Shown one piece after another: positions 1-9,168 of a stretch of 64,000 nt of DNA (its first letter is position 1; each line of letters begins with the position of its first letter). Below the pieces are notes generated by a model. That model was not told where the DNA came from and did not search any database. It saw only the letters and a program-made list of their open reading frames with translations. The translations under genes and the position numbers were made by a program. The stretch is from Phytopythium helicoides. Lineage: Eukaryota; Oomycota; Peronosporomycetes; Pythiales; Pythiaceae. The stretch spans positions 1 to 64,000 of the forward strand of contig JANFNE010000004.1 in assembly GCA_024867545.1 (NCBI GenBank), written 5' to 3'.

Positions 1-239
1 TAAACCCTAAACCCTAAACCCTAAACCCTAAACCCTAAACCCTAAACCCTAAACCCTAAACCCTAAACCCTAAACCCTAAACCCTAAACCCTAAACCCTA
101 AACCCTAAACCCTAAACCCTAAACCCTAAACCCTAAACCCTAAACCCTAAACCCTAAACCCTAAACCCTAAACCCTAAACCCTAAACCCTAAACCCTACT
201 AAACCCTACTAAACCCTGTCTGTAACCCTGTCTGTAACT
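1..239. repeat. Telomere (CCCTAAA)n with degenerate inner edge
   Basis: Uninterrupted CCCTAAA repeats run from base 1 to about 197 (roughly 28 copies). They then degrade into CCCTACTAAA and CCCTGTCTGTAA variants up to about 239. The C-rich strand reads 5' to 3' into the window, as expected at the left end of a chromosome. The G-strand repeat TTTAGGG is the type found in oomycetes, plants and some algae. Bases 240-359 are AT-rich unique sequence with no gene that I can support. Confidence 0.97.
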
Positions 240-359
240 TACATTTTCTTTCCGATTTATTACCGATAAATTTCCAAACCCTAATCATACTCCACACCGG
301 GTTTCAAATACTCCTACACAGCTTTGCGCGCGCATTCACATTGAATGTGTCTTCTCATC

Positions 360-1735
360 ACTTCGAATAAATACTTGTCGTGAACTACTTCAAACTGCCA
401 TCTTCATTCAATATGTAGCAATCAGCCTCACACCAATATGTTGGTGATGCCGTTCATTATGTTGTCTCATACTCGCCGCGCCTCCGACGCTCTTCACACA
501 TCCGCGTACCATTCTCCATCACTATGTTTCATTGTTCCTCTTATCCTTTGCGCAACACCATCGCATGCGTCATCAAACACTCATTGCTCTACAATCTTCT
601 TCAATTATACTCTACTTCACTTCAGACATCACAACGTACTGTCTAACCACAATGTGCTCAACATCATTGCTTTCCATCATCATATATGATAGAGACTCGC
701 GACAGCACTTACTCATGCTAGTGCACACATCACAGTTCAGCTCACACACCAGCGCCGACATGGTGTTCAATCAATTCTACTTGGTTCAAAACAAGATTCG
801 ATCTGCATGATCAAGTCGAATTCCAATCGCTCTGGCTACACACATTTCATTGCACTATACAAAGCATCAAGCTCAGCGCACATTTGCTTCAACGTTACTA
901 GTTATTGATTGTGGAAAGAGAATTGCTGCGTCAGTGAAGGCAAGTACGTCGCTATCAATCGGTGTGCTACTTCATCATGTTATTTGCACACTTCACTGTA
1001 TAGTGAATCATGTGCTTCAGTTTGGTTTACTTCATCTTCATTACATGTTTCACATCAGCTCCCTTGCCGATCAACTAGGTGAGCTGTAGTAATCAATGGT
1101 GTCTCAACTCAGACACTAGATGTCTCATCTCACTCCATTTAGCCATCAAGTATTGATCGTGAAGTAGCCGTCACAGCTTGTCATCCATCACATGTCAGTC
1201 AATTATTCATTGTTAACATCTCATGGCGTTTGATCTCATTGCGGACCACTCAAAAATGTAGGATTACACTCGCTCATGGTATGTTCCACATGTGTACCTT
1301 GGCTACATCAAGTTGATGAACGCGTGTTGTTCTCTTATCTATTCATACTTGCCCACTGCTATGTCAAGTCGGTTATGTTTGCTGATAATAGATTGTCTAT
1401 CATTTGCATTTGTTTCATGTTCTGCCTGTGCATCTTTGAATTGGTACATGTGTCAGTCTTTCAGCTTACACAATGTACATTGATGGCCACGCACCTTTCC
1501 ATTACAAGAACAGCAATGGCTTGTTGCTTGATTCAGAATAACTTGACTGTGTAGCATTCACATCCATCAACTTGCTACGGTGACAGTACATGTGGTTTTA
1601 CTACCCACACATTGTACAACACAACTGCCAATAATCTGGCAACATTCCAGTGACATCGTTGTGTCATACTGTATGGCTTTGTGGTAGTACCGTGGGTGAG
1701 GTTTAGTTTTTGTATCGGAGTTTCCATCAAGGGCT
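360..1735. repeat. Subtelomeric direct repeat, copy 1
   Basis: This AT-rich stretch is repeated about 1,560-1,575 bp further in (1935-3280), with many substitutions and small indels. Shared blocks begin with CACTTCGAATAAATAC and end with GTGGTAGTACCGTGGGTGAGG. Short open frames at 438-689, 850-1089 and 1276-1554 are not kept cleanly in the second copy (substitutions are not biased to third positions and indels break frames), so I read the unit as non-coding subtelomeric sequence. Confidence 0.85.
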
Positions 1736-1781
1736 GACATATAGGGAATTTCCATAGTTAAGGGGGAGGACATCTGCGCTC

Positions 1782-1911
1782 GGGGAGGACAATGGCTCAT
1801 TTCATACAAAAGTCAAGATAAAAAGGGGAGGACAATGGCTCCGGGGAGGGATGGCCATTGTCCTCCCCTTTTTATCTTGAAGTTTGTATGAAATGGGCCA
1901 TTGTCCTCCCC
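1782..1911. repeat. Long inverted repeat (foldback hairpin 1)
   Basis: The arms at 1782-1839 and 1854-1911 are 58 nt long, with three mismatches, around a 14-nt loop (TCCGGGGAGGGATG). Each arm carries the motif GGGGAGGACAATGG at both ends. A telomere-like CCCTAAACCCTA follows ten bases later. It may be a foldback MITE, or a structural boundary of the subtelomeric unit. Confidence 0.9.
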
Positions 1912-1921
1912 TGTTTAACTT

Positions 1922-1933
1922 CCCTAAACCCTA
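1922..1933. repeat. Interstitial telomeric tract 1
   Basis: CCCTAAACCCTA, in the same orientation as the terminal telomere, sits exactly between hairpin 1 and the start of subtelomeric copy 2. It is short (under two repeats), but its placement at a unit boundary matches that of the tract at 3481. Confidence 0.7.
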
Positions 1934-1934
1934 C

Positions 1935-3280
1935 ACTTCGAATAAATACATTTTGTGAACTACTTCAAACTCCCATCTTCATTCAATATGTAGCAATCAG
2001 TCTCACACCAATATGTCGGTGATGCCTATCATTATGTTGTTTCATACTCGCCGCGCCTGCGACGCTCTTCACACATACGCGTACCGTTCTCGATCACTAC
2101 GTTTCATTGATCCTCTTATCCTCTGCACAACACCTTCACATGCGTCATCAAACACTCATTGCTCTACAATCTTCTTCAATTATACTCTACTTCACTTCAG
2201 ACATCAACACTTACTGTCTAACCACAATGTGCTGAATATCATTGCTTTCCATCATCATCTCTGATAGAGACTCGCGACAGCACTTACTCATGCTAGTGCA
2301 CACATCACAGGTCAGCTCACACACCAGCGCCGACATGGTGTTCATTCAATTCTACTTGGTTGAAAACAAGATTCGATCTGCATGATCAAGTCGAATTCCA
2401 ATCGATCTGGCTACACACAGTTCATTGAACTATATTAAGCATCAAGCACAGCACAGATTTGCTTCAAAATTATTATATATTGATTGTGGAAAGAGCATAG
2501 CTGCGTCTGTCAAGGCAAGTACGTCGCTATCAATTGGTGTGCTACTTCATCATGTTCTTTCCATACTTCACTGAATAGTGAACCATGTGCTTCAGTTTGG
2601 TTTACTTCATCTTCATTACATGCTTCACATCAGCTCCCTTGCCGATCAACTAGGTGAGCTGTAGCTATCAATGGTGTATCAACTCACACACTAGTCGTCA
2701 CGTCTCAGTCCATTTAACCATCAAGTATTAATCGTGAAGTAGTCGTCACAGCTTGTCATCCATCACATGTCAGTCAATTATCCTTTGGTAACATCTCAAG
2801 GCGTTTGATCTCATTGCGGACCAATCGAACAAGTAGGATTACACTCGCTCATGGTATGTTCCACATGTGTACCTTGGCTACATCAAGTTGATGAACGCGT
2901 GTTGTTCTCTTATCTATCCATACTTGCCCAGTGCTATGTCAAGTTTGTTTTGTTTGCATGATACTTGATTGTCTATCATTTGCATTTGTTTCATGTTCTA
3001 CTTGTGCATGTTTGAATTGGTACATGTGTCAGTCTTTCAGCTTACACGATGTACATTGATGGTCACACACTTCTTGATAACAAGAACAGCAATGGCTTGT
3101 TGCTTGATTCAGAATAACTTGACTGTGTAGCATTCACATCCGTCAATACATGTGGTTTTACTACCCACACATTGTACAACACAACTGCCAATAATCTGGC
3201 AACATTCATGTGACATAGCTGTTCCATACTGTATGGCTTTGTGGTAGTACCGTGGGTGAGGTTTCGCTTTTGTATAGGAT
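1935..3280. repeat. Subtelomeric direct repeat, copy 2
   Basis: Second copy of the 360-1735 unit. It is collinear but diverged by substitutions and small indels, which makes the duplication older than the transposon array to the right. No gene is supported. Confidence 0.85.
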
Positions 3281-3341
3281 GTTATACCCGTGGGCAATTA
3301 TACTTGAAATTTGTATTGAAAGTGGCAGGACATTGCGCGAC

Positions 3342-3469
3342 GGCAGGACATTGGGCAATTATACTTGAAATTTGTATTGAAAATGGCAGGACATTGGGTC
3401 CGAGGAGGGTTGCCCAATGTCCTGCCATTTTCAATACAAATTTCAAGTATAATTGCCCAATGTCCTGCC
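3342..3469. repeat. Perfect 57-bp inverted repeat (foldback hairpin 2)
   Basis: The arms at 3342-3398 and 3413-3469 are perfect reverse complements over 57 nt. The 14-nt loop (TCCGAGGAGGGTTG) is plainly related to the loop of hairpin 1. The motif GGCAGGACATTGGG opens and closes the arm. A further partial copy of the left arm lies just upstream at about 3292-3335. The stem differs from that of hairpin 1 but has the same design and position. Confidence 0.95.
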
Positions 3470-3473
3470 CTGA

Positions 3474-3492
3474 TTAGGGACCCTAAACCCTA
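3474..3492. repeat. Interstitial telomeric tract 2
   Basis: TTAGGG, one A, then CCCTAAACCCTA. The G-rich and C-rich telomeric motifs face each other, and the tract directly abuts the truncated reverse transcriptase. A chance palindrome of this size is possible, but it is in the position expected from tract 1. Confidence 0.7.
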
Positions 3493-3493
3493 G

Positions 3494-5137
3494 ATCTTGC
3501 CAGACCGCGAGCCCCGCCCGCTCAACAATCCGATCACTGCAGATGAACTTGCAACAGCCTTCAGCTGCCTCAACAACGGCCGAGCGTGCGGGCCGGACGA
3601 AATCCCCGCAGAACTACTCAAGTATAGCTCCGACATTTTAGCCCAGCCACTCGCCGCCATCATCAACCGCAGCTTCGAGACCGGGAAGCCCATCGAACTG
3701 AGCGAGGGTACGCTCATAGCCCTTCCGAAACCCAACAAGCCCCCCGGCGAATGCGCAAGTCTCCGGCCGATCGTGCTCCTGAACAGTATCCGCAAGGCCA
3801 TCTCCATAGTGACCCTCAAGCGCATCTCCCCAGCAGTTCAAAAGTTCCTGTCCCCACACCAAAGCGGGTTCCGGGCCAACCGTAGCACTGCGGACGCTGT
3901 GTGGGCACACAGATGGATTGCCGCCCGAGCGCAGCGATTCCGAATCGAAACTCATATCCTCGGCATCGACTTAACCAGAGCCTTCGACACGATTAACCGT
4001 GAGCTCCTCCTTCAAGTCCTAGAGGACGACGACAACCCTTTTTCTGATGATGACGTGCGCCTCGTTCGACTACTATTGACTAACACTACTCTTGCCGTAC
4101 GTTCCAGCAACCACACCAGCGCGCCGTTCGCAAGCAACACTGGCACCCCGCAAGGTGACTCGCTGTCCCCCGTTCTCTTCATCGTGTACCTCGAGGCGGT
4201 TCTCCGCGACCTCGCAAGCGAGACGGACCTCCCACGCGACCTCCTTGAACAAATGATTGTGTACGCAGATGACGCAGACTTCATATGCCCAGACCCAGCC
4301 ACGCTCGAGATCATCCAGGCACGTGCTCCGGCCGTGTTCGCCAAATGGTCTCTCACGATGAACTCCTCCAAGACCGAGATCACTAAGATCATCCGGTGTC
4401 TTACCCCACGCGGCCAATCACGGCACCGACGCGCCGTCGAAGAGCAATGGCGAGAAACGATCAAGCTCGGCTCCGCCCTCGGCGATTCCGAAGACGTCTC
4501 CCGCCGCAAATCACTTGCAACAGTGGCTCTCCGAAAACTCTGGTCAACCTGGCAACGCCCCACCGTCCTCTCGATCCGCACTCGTGTTCGACTCTACAAT
4601 TGCTACGTTCTCCCCGTTCTCCTATATAACTGCGGGACATGGGCGCTGACAACGACTCAACTCACGGGCCTTGAAAGCTTCCACCGCCGCCAACTGCGGC
4701 AGGTGCTCGCAATCAGGTTCCCCAACCACGTCTCCAACCTGCGCGTATACGAGCTTTGTGGCGAGAGGCCGCTTCGTCACCGCGTCGCCGACGCCCGATG
4801 GCGCTTGTTCGGCCACATCCTCCGCCGACCAGCCAACATCCCCGCCTACATCCACATGGACGCGTACTTCTCGCCGACTGCCGCACCGACCTGGCGCGGA
4901 CGGCCCCGAACGACGCTCCCCCTTATCCTTGACCACGACCTTGTCAATAGCGGCCTCCAACTTCGACTACGCACCGCGAACGACCTTGAGAAGCTACGCG
5001 CTCCCGCCCAAGACCGTAAGAAATGGCAGCGCCTCAAATCCAGCGTGCTCGACGGCATCCCGAGCAGCGGGGACCCGACGTATGCGGACACTACACTTTG
5101 CCGTGGACTAGCAACTCTGAGCCTAGCACGTGCCTAG
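3494..5137 (+). pseudogene. Non-LTR retrotransposon reverse transcriptase, 5'-truncated
   Basis: The open frame of about 546 codons has no ATG at its start: a TAG formed by the telomeric tract (3491-3493) closes the frame just upstream. The RT motifs appear in order: LRPIVLL near residue 90, HQSGFRANRST near 120, the motif A block GIDLTRAFDT near 155 (catalytic Asp), TGTPQGDSLSP near 216 and YADD near 255. Next come a thumb-like segment and the C-terminal region typical of LINE-type ORF2. The N-terminal endonuclease is missing. The coding part that remains has no internal stop, so the insertion may be young. Non-LTR elements are commonly 5'-truncated during target-primed reverse transcription. 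Here the truncated end is joined to telomeric repeat instead of ordinary target DNA. Clade assignment would need a phylogeny. Confidence 0.9.
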
Positions 5138-5194
5138 ATAACACTACTTCAGGATAGTGGGTAGCAACGCGAAAACGTAATCAATCAATCAATC
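5138..5194 (+). mobile_element. 3' end and AATC tail of the retrotransposon
   Basis: A short 3' untranslated segment ends in four AATC units (5179-5194). Simple-repeat tails mark the 3' ends of many non-LTR retrotransposons. The next gene's ATG lies only 15 bp beyond, at 5210. Confidence 0.8.
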
Positions 5195-5209
5195 ACTGGA
5201 GAAAACGCG

Positions 5210-6801
5210 ATGAACGGAGAGGACCTTGTAGCGCTCTTGCTACGGCAGCTGCAGGAAGCCAAGGCGGAGGGGGAGAGACGCCTGCAGGAAGTGAAGGCGG
5301 AGGCCAAGGCGGAGGCCGAGAAGAGAGAGGCGCAGCGCGTAGCGGAGGTCAAGGCGGTCAAGGCGGACGCGGATAAGCGCGTGCAGGAAGTGAAGGCGGA
5401 CGCGGATAAGCGCGTGCAGGAAGTGAAGGCGGACGCGGATAAGCGTGTGCAGGAAGTGAAGGAGGAGGCAGACAAACGCGTGCAGGAAGCCGAGAAGCGA
5501 GTCGCGGAGATCAAGGAGTATGCAGAGCAGCGCGTAATCGAGGCTGACAAGCGCGTAATCGAGGCTGACAAGCGCGCCGATGCTGCGCACGACAGACTTG
5601 CTGATGTTGCCAAGTATGTGATGCGAAAGGCGACTGATCTGGTTACCAACAACACCCAACCAAGACTCCAGCCAGCTATCAAAGTTCTTGAAAAGAATTC
5701 AATGATAACGTATGGAGTTCAAGCACGACTGATTGTTCATCGAGATGAAGGCAACGAACCATACCGAGGAAAGGTCGATTTTGATAAGCGCGTGCAGGAA
5801 GTGAAGGCGGACGCGGATAAACGTGTGCAGGAAGTGAAGGAGGAGGCAGACAAACGGGTGCAGGAAGCCGAGGAGGAGAGCCGGCTCAAGCAATCGCGCT
5901 CGACGTCCAACAACGACAACACCATGCTTACGGACTTCATGAAGCAAGTGCGTGAAGACGCTGATAAGCGCGTGCAGGAAGTGAAGGAGGAGGCAGACAA
6001 ACGCGTGCAGGAAGCCGAGAAGCGAGTCGCGGAGATCAAGGAGTATGCAGAGCAGCGCGTAATTGAGGCTGACAAGCGCGTAATCGAGGCTGACAAGCGC
6101 GCCGATGCTGCGCACGACAGACTTGCTGATGTTGCCAAGTATGTGATGCGAAAGGCGACTGATCTGGTTACCAACAACACCCAACCAAGACTCCAGCCAG
6201 CTATCAAAGTTCTTGAAAAGAATTCAATGATAACGTATGGAGTTCAAGCACGACTGATTGTTCATCGAGATGAAGGCAACGAACCATACCGAGGAAAGGT
6301 CGATTTTGTCGAAGACAACGCGCGTGATGTCAAAGCTGTTTTGGATGCCCCGATCGAGGAGTTCTTGCGGGGAAACAGAAAAGCCACACGACTCTCCACG
6401 TATAAGCAAGGCATCAACACCAAAGCGATCGTCGACCAATGCATGACGAACATCCAAGCCGGGTACAAAGAAAAGAAAGAGTTGAACGAGGTGCGTAGCT
6501 GGAAGCGGAGGCGAAGAACGATCCAATAGACTCATTTTTGAAAATCTTTGTTTGTGTGCAGGTCGTGACTCTTTATTTCAGCAGTGACGTCACCGTGTGC
6601 TACTTGGAGCCATTGGAATCAGTCAGCACAACTGCCTTTGCAAACGCAATCAATGTCGTTAGCGATATCGTCCGGCAAACCATGAATCACCAAGAGTCGC
6701 AGTTGCCATCTGAGATGGTGGAGACGCTGGAAGCCGTGGAGACTGACATCCACAGCAACCAGACAGACTTGGGATACTACTTCCAAAAGCTGCAGGTATA
6801 A
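5210..6801 (+). CDS. Coiled-coil protein with duplicated module (spliced)
   Basis: Unrecognised protein. Exon 1 is 5210-6490 (427 codons). A 71-bp intron (6491-6561, GTGCGT donor, TGTGCAG acceptor) joins in phase 0 to exon 2 from 6562. Reading on, a stop falls at 6799-6801 (506 aa). However, CAG|GTATAA at 6795/6796 could be another donor (see 6796-7438). The N-terminal half is a highly charged coiled coil built of DADKRVQEVK-like 11-residue units. A 345-bp block (5438-5782) recurs almost identically at 5963-6307, so the segment from the coiled coil through KATDLVTNNTQPRLQ to GKVDF occurs twice. The non-repetitive tail has no motif that I recognise. The retrotransposon tail ends 15 bp before the ATG, so the native promoter has been displaced or replaced. 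The start is the first ATG in a clean open frame, and the coiled coil begins almost at once. Confidence 0.7.
5438..6307 (+). repeat. 345-bp direct duplication inside the coiled-coil gene
   Basis: 5438-5782 and 5963-6307 are nearly identical at a constant 525-bp offset, with only scattered single-base differences. The offset is a multiple of three, so the duplication keeps the reading frame. The intervening 180 bp encodes another charged stretch. Confidence 0.9.
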
Positions 6802-7438
6802 GACTCGCCCGAGATTCTAGGGATCCCAAATGAAACTCGCGAATATGGCGGCGTGACGACTGCCCAGTGTGGTGGCAGGTTGCTACTCGCGGATATGGTG
6901 GAGATACTGCTAGAGGTAATCGCGGTGATCGCGGAGTTGCCAGTCAGTGTGATGGCGGTTCACTTACTTGCTTGTCGAGAGAAAAACTTTTTTCAACCAG
7001 GGAAAAGTGAAACTAGCGGTGGGACAGGTCAGTGTGATTGCGATGGGACTGCTCAGTGTGATGGCGATGTCACTCGTCAGTGTGATCGCGGTGGGATTGC
7101 TCAGTGTGATGGCGGTGGGACTGATCAGTGTGATCGCGGAGGGACTGGGTCAATGTGATCGCGGTGGGACTGCTCAGTGTGATCCTCACCTCGCTTTGTC
7201 GACTGTAAAAACTTTTTTCAACCAGGGAAAGTGCAGAGAGCTTCCTAGCAAACGTGAAACTCGCGGTGTGGCTGGTCAGTGTGACCGCGGTGGGACTGGT
7301 CAGTGTGATGGCGTGTTGCTGCTCGCGGGTATGGGGATGTGTGACCGCAGAGCCAACTCGGGCGATCGCAGAGTAGGGTGGAGTTTCAACCAATCACATC
7401 TCATCGTCAGGATTTGATGCTTCCTCCCACAGAAAGAA
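6796..7438. other. Non-coding gap with minisatellite; possible intron
   Basis: At 7021-7190 about seven imperfect 21-22 bp units of CAGTGTGATCGCGGTGGGACTG follow each other. A longer block containing AACTTTTTTCAACCAGGGAAA occurs at about 6985 and again at about 7207. Open frames through the repeat look like repeat artefacts. The region starts with a possible donor (GTATAA at 6796) and ends with a good acceptor (TTCCTCCCACAG, ending 7432), six bases before the transposon edge. It could therefore be one 637-bp intron of the upstream gene. Confidence 0.5.
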
Positions 7439-7477
7439 CTAGATGCTGCGCGTGACGCAGCTTGGGCTGGGAGTAGG
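7439..7477 (-). mobile_element. Unit A 3' terminus: CTAG, hairpin, inverted arm
   Basis: On the plus strand: CTAG (7439-7442), a hairpin with stems GCTGCG (7445-7450) and CGCAGC (7456-7461) and loop CGTGA, then CTGGGAGTAGG (7467-7477). Read on the minus strand, this is inverted arm, hairpin, CTAG and then host TT. That matches a rolling-circle 3' end, where the hairpin acts as terminator just before the nick site. Confidence 0.9.
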
Positions 7478-7703
7478 CTCTTCGTGGGCTCTTTGGTTGG
7501 TCGCAGCGGCAAATTGGGATCGAGTGTGTCGCTATATTCACTTTAGTGACATGTGTACATTCCAGCAACACTCTCGTTCTGCCGAAGTTTGCACCTGACA
7601 ATGCAAGTTGCACTTTGACATTCGCGTATCCACAGGTAAGCGGTCTCAGTGTGTGGTGGTGGTGGATGGCGCGGAGTCTAATGCCAAAGGTGACGAGCAG
7701 CTC

Positions 7704-8192
7704 ATGATGGAGAAAGCAACCCCCACACACACATGCTGCGCTGACCGTTCGAAGCAGGAGCGCGAGTTTCGCTTGCGCTCAGAGGCGCAGCGCCGGCGTC
7801 GACTTCGAGAACGCGAGCTACGCGAACGGGAGCTGTGCGAGCGCGAGCATCGCGAGCTCGAGAGCTCGTACACGAGCTCGGAAGAGACTGCAGGGTCGGC
7901 GCTCGGCGCGTCGTCGGTCCTCGCGACCCGGTCGTGTGTCGAGGCCGCGCAGATGGAAGCGCTGCGGACGTGTTTCCACATGTGCCGCACGCTTTTCCAT
8001 TGGGCCGTCGCGGAGGTCGAGCAGCTCCTCGCTGTAGCCGAGCAAGAAGCACTACACAACGGGGGGTCCGTCGAGGCGGCGACCGAGTTGCGCCTGCAGA
8101 GCAGCATCTCGCGGTTCGTCGAGGTTCTGAACCAGAGCCAGACACTGGTTGCTACCGTGCATGGTCCGAAAAGCGTGGATGGCGCGACGTAA
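7704..8192 (+). CDS. Helentron ORF1, unit A (unknown, basic coiled coil)
   Basis: About 162 aa; function not recognised. The frame is open from 7608 but has no ATG before the tandem ATGs at 7704 and 7707. Only the second ATG is kept in unit C, so 7707 is the better start. After a Cys/Thr-containing lead comes a run of Arg/Glu units (REREL, REREL, CEREH), then a Ser/Glu-rich segment and a helical C-terminal half. The difference in unit C is a clean 15-bp in-frame insertion, which supports real coding. It is convergent with ORF2, only 49 bp apart. It lies next to the element's 3' terminus. A CAG|GTAAGC sequence at about 7633-7641 could be a splice junction in the leader. Confidence 0.6.
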   Translation: MMEKATPTHTCCADRSKQEREFRLRSEAQRRRRLRERELRERELCEREHRELESSYTSSEETAGSALGASSVLATRSCVEAAQMEALRTCFHMCRTLFHWAVAEVEQLLAVAEQEALHNGGSVEAATELRLQSSISRFVEVLNQSQTLVATVHGPKSVDGAT

Positions 8193-8241
8193 GCGAGCTG
8201 TAAGGGAGAATCCAATTGAATGCAAGATCATGATCGTTCTG

Positions 8242-9168
8242 TTACTCATTAGCTGACACGCAAATACATGCACTTGAGCTCGCTGGATGCTTGACCTTAA
8301 TCTTGATCTTGGCTTGACTATTAGTAGATGCGCCCCTCCGTCCGGAAGAGAGGTAGGCGCGCGAGCGTGCATACTTCGACTCCGCTTCATCGTCGCTGCT
8401 GTAGCCGTCGAGTCGCTCCGTCTCCGTCGAGCTCGAGCTCTTGACGCTGCGATTAAAAATCGCAGAGCTGATTGACTCGGTGTCGCTGCAAGGGAGCTCC
8501 GGCACCGAGATACTGCTGATGCTCGGAGATCGCGGCCGCACCATGGCAAGTGCGGCAGCCGTGAGCTGACCCGACTCTTCACGCGTTGGAGTCGATGGAG
8601 GCGTTGGTGCGACGCGGGTGCTGGTACTTGAGCGTGCCCAAGCCCTCGCCCGTGCAGTTGTCCGAGAGGCTGGCGATATCGACGTTCGTGCGGCAGCCGG
8701 ACGCGGCGGCGAGACGCTGGAATCGCGGGCGGCGAGCTCATGCTCTGCCACGCGAGCAGCGAGATCTTGCAGGCGGATGATTCCCTCGAGCAGCACGCAA
8801 GCGACGAACTCGTGGTCCGCATTGGAGCCGCCGTCCTCACTCCTGTCCGAGTCGGTGTCGTCGAACTGGAGTTCCGCGACTCGGCGCGCAGCAAACATCA
8901 CGTCGCTCGCGACGGAGCTGCGTGGTGGTCGCTCTCCGTTGGCAGCAAGCTGCTGCTCCTCCTCTCTTTCCTGCTTGTCCTCCTCCAGCAGCACCGCTCC
9001 AAAGGCAAAAACCTCGTTGACCAGGTGGTCAAACTGGCGTCGAACAGCTTCGACACGTGCTGCCGTCCATGCCGTGCGCGCTGTGTAGGGTGACACGCGC
9101 TGCAGTCTCGCCGATCGGCGGCCCTCCGGGCGGAACCATCCCTTGGCGTGCTGGCGGGTCCTCGCCAT
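8242..9168 (-). CDS. Helentron ORF2, unit A (unknown, Ser-rich tail)
   Basis: 308 aa from the ATG at 9168; function not recognised. The N-terminal 30 residues are basic (MARTRQHAKGWFRPEGRR), followed by predicted helices (DHLVNEVFAFGAVLLEEDKQERE) and a long Ser/Pro/Thr-rich acidic tail. The frame extends upstream to 9246, but a GTGAGT donor (about 9245) and a TTGTCAG acceptor just before the start suggest a 5' leader intron, so I prefer 9168. In units B and C the protein stops about 43 residues earlier. Unit A reads on because of a cluster of substitutions at about 8327-8440. It is divergently arranged with the RPA-like gene. Confidence 0.6.
   Translation of the reverse strand: MARTRQHAKGWFRPEGRRSARLQRVSPYTARTAWTAARVEAVRRQFDHLVNEVFAFGAVLLEEDKQEREEEQQLAANGERPPRSSVASDVMFAARRVAELQFDDTDSDRSEDGGSNADHEFVACVLLEGIIRLQDLAARVAEHELAARDSSVSPPRPAAARTSISPASRTTARARAWARSSTSTRVAPTPPSTPTREESGQLTAAALAMVRPRSPSISSISVPELPCSDTESISSAIFNRSVKSSSSTETERLDGYSSDDEAESKYARSRAYLSSGRRGASTNSQAKIKIKVKHPASSSACICVSANE

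Noticed and set aside
438..689. Small open frame with a similar counterpart at 2013-2264
   Set aside because: The similarity comes from the subtelomeric duplication. The changes do not look constrained by codon position, and neighbouring frames break, so it is not kept as a gene.
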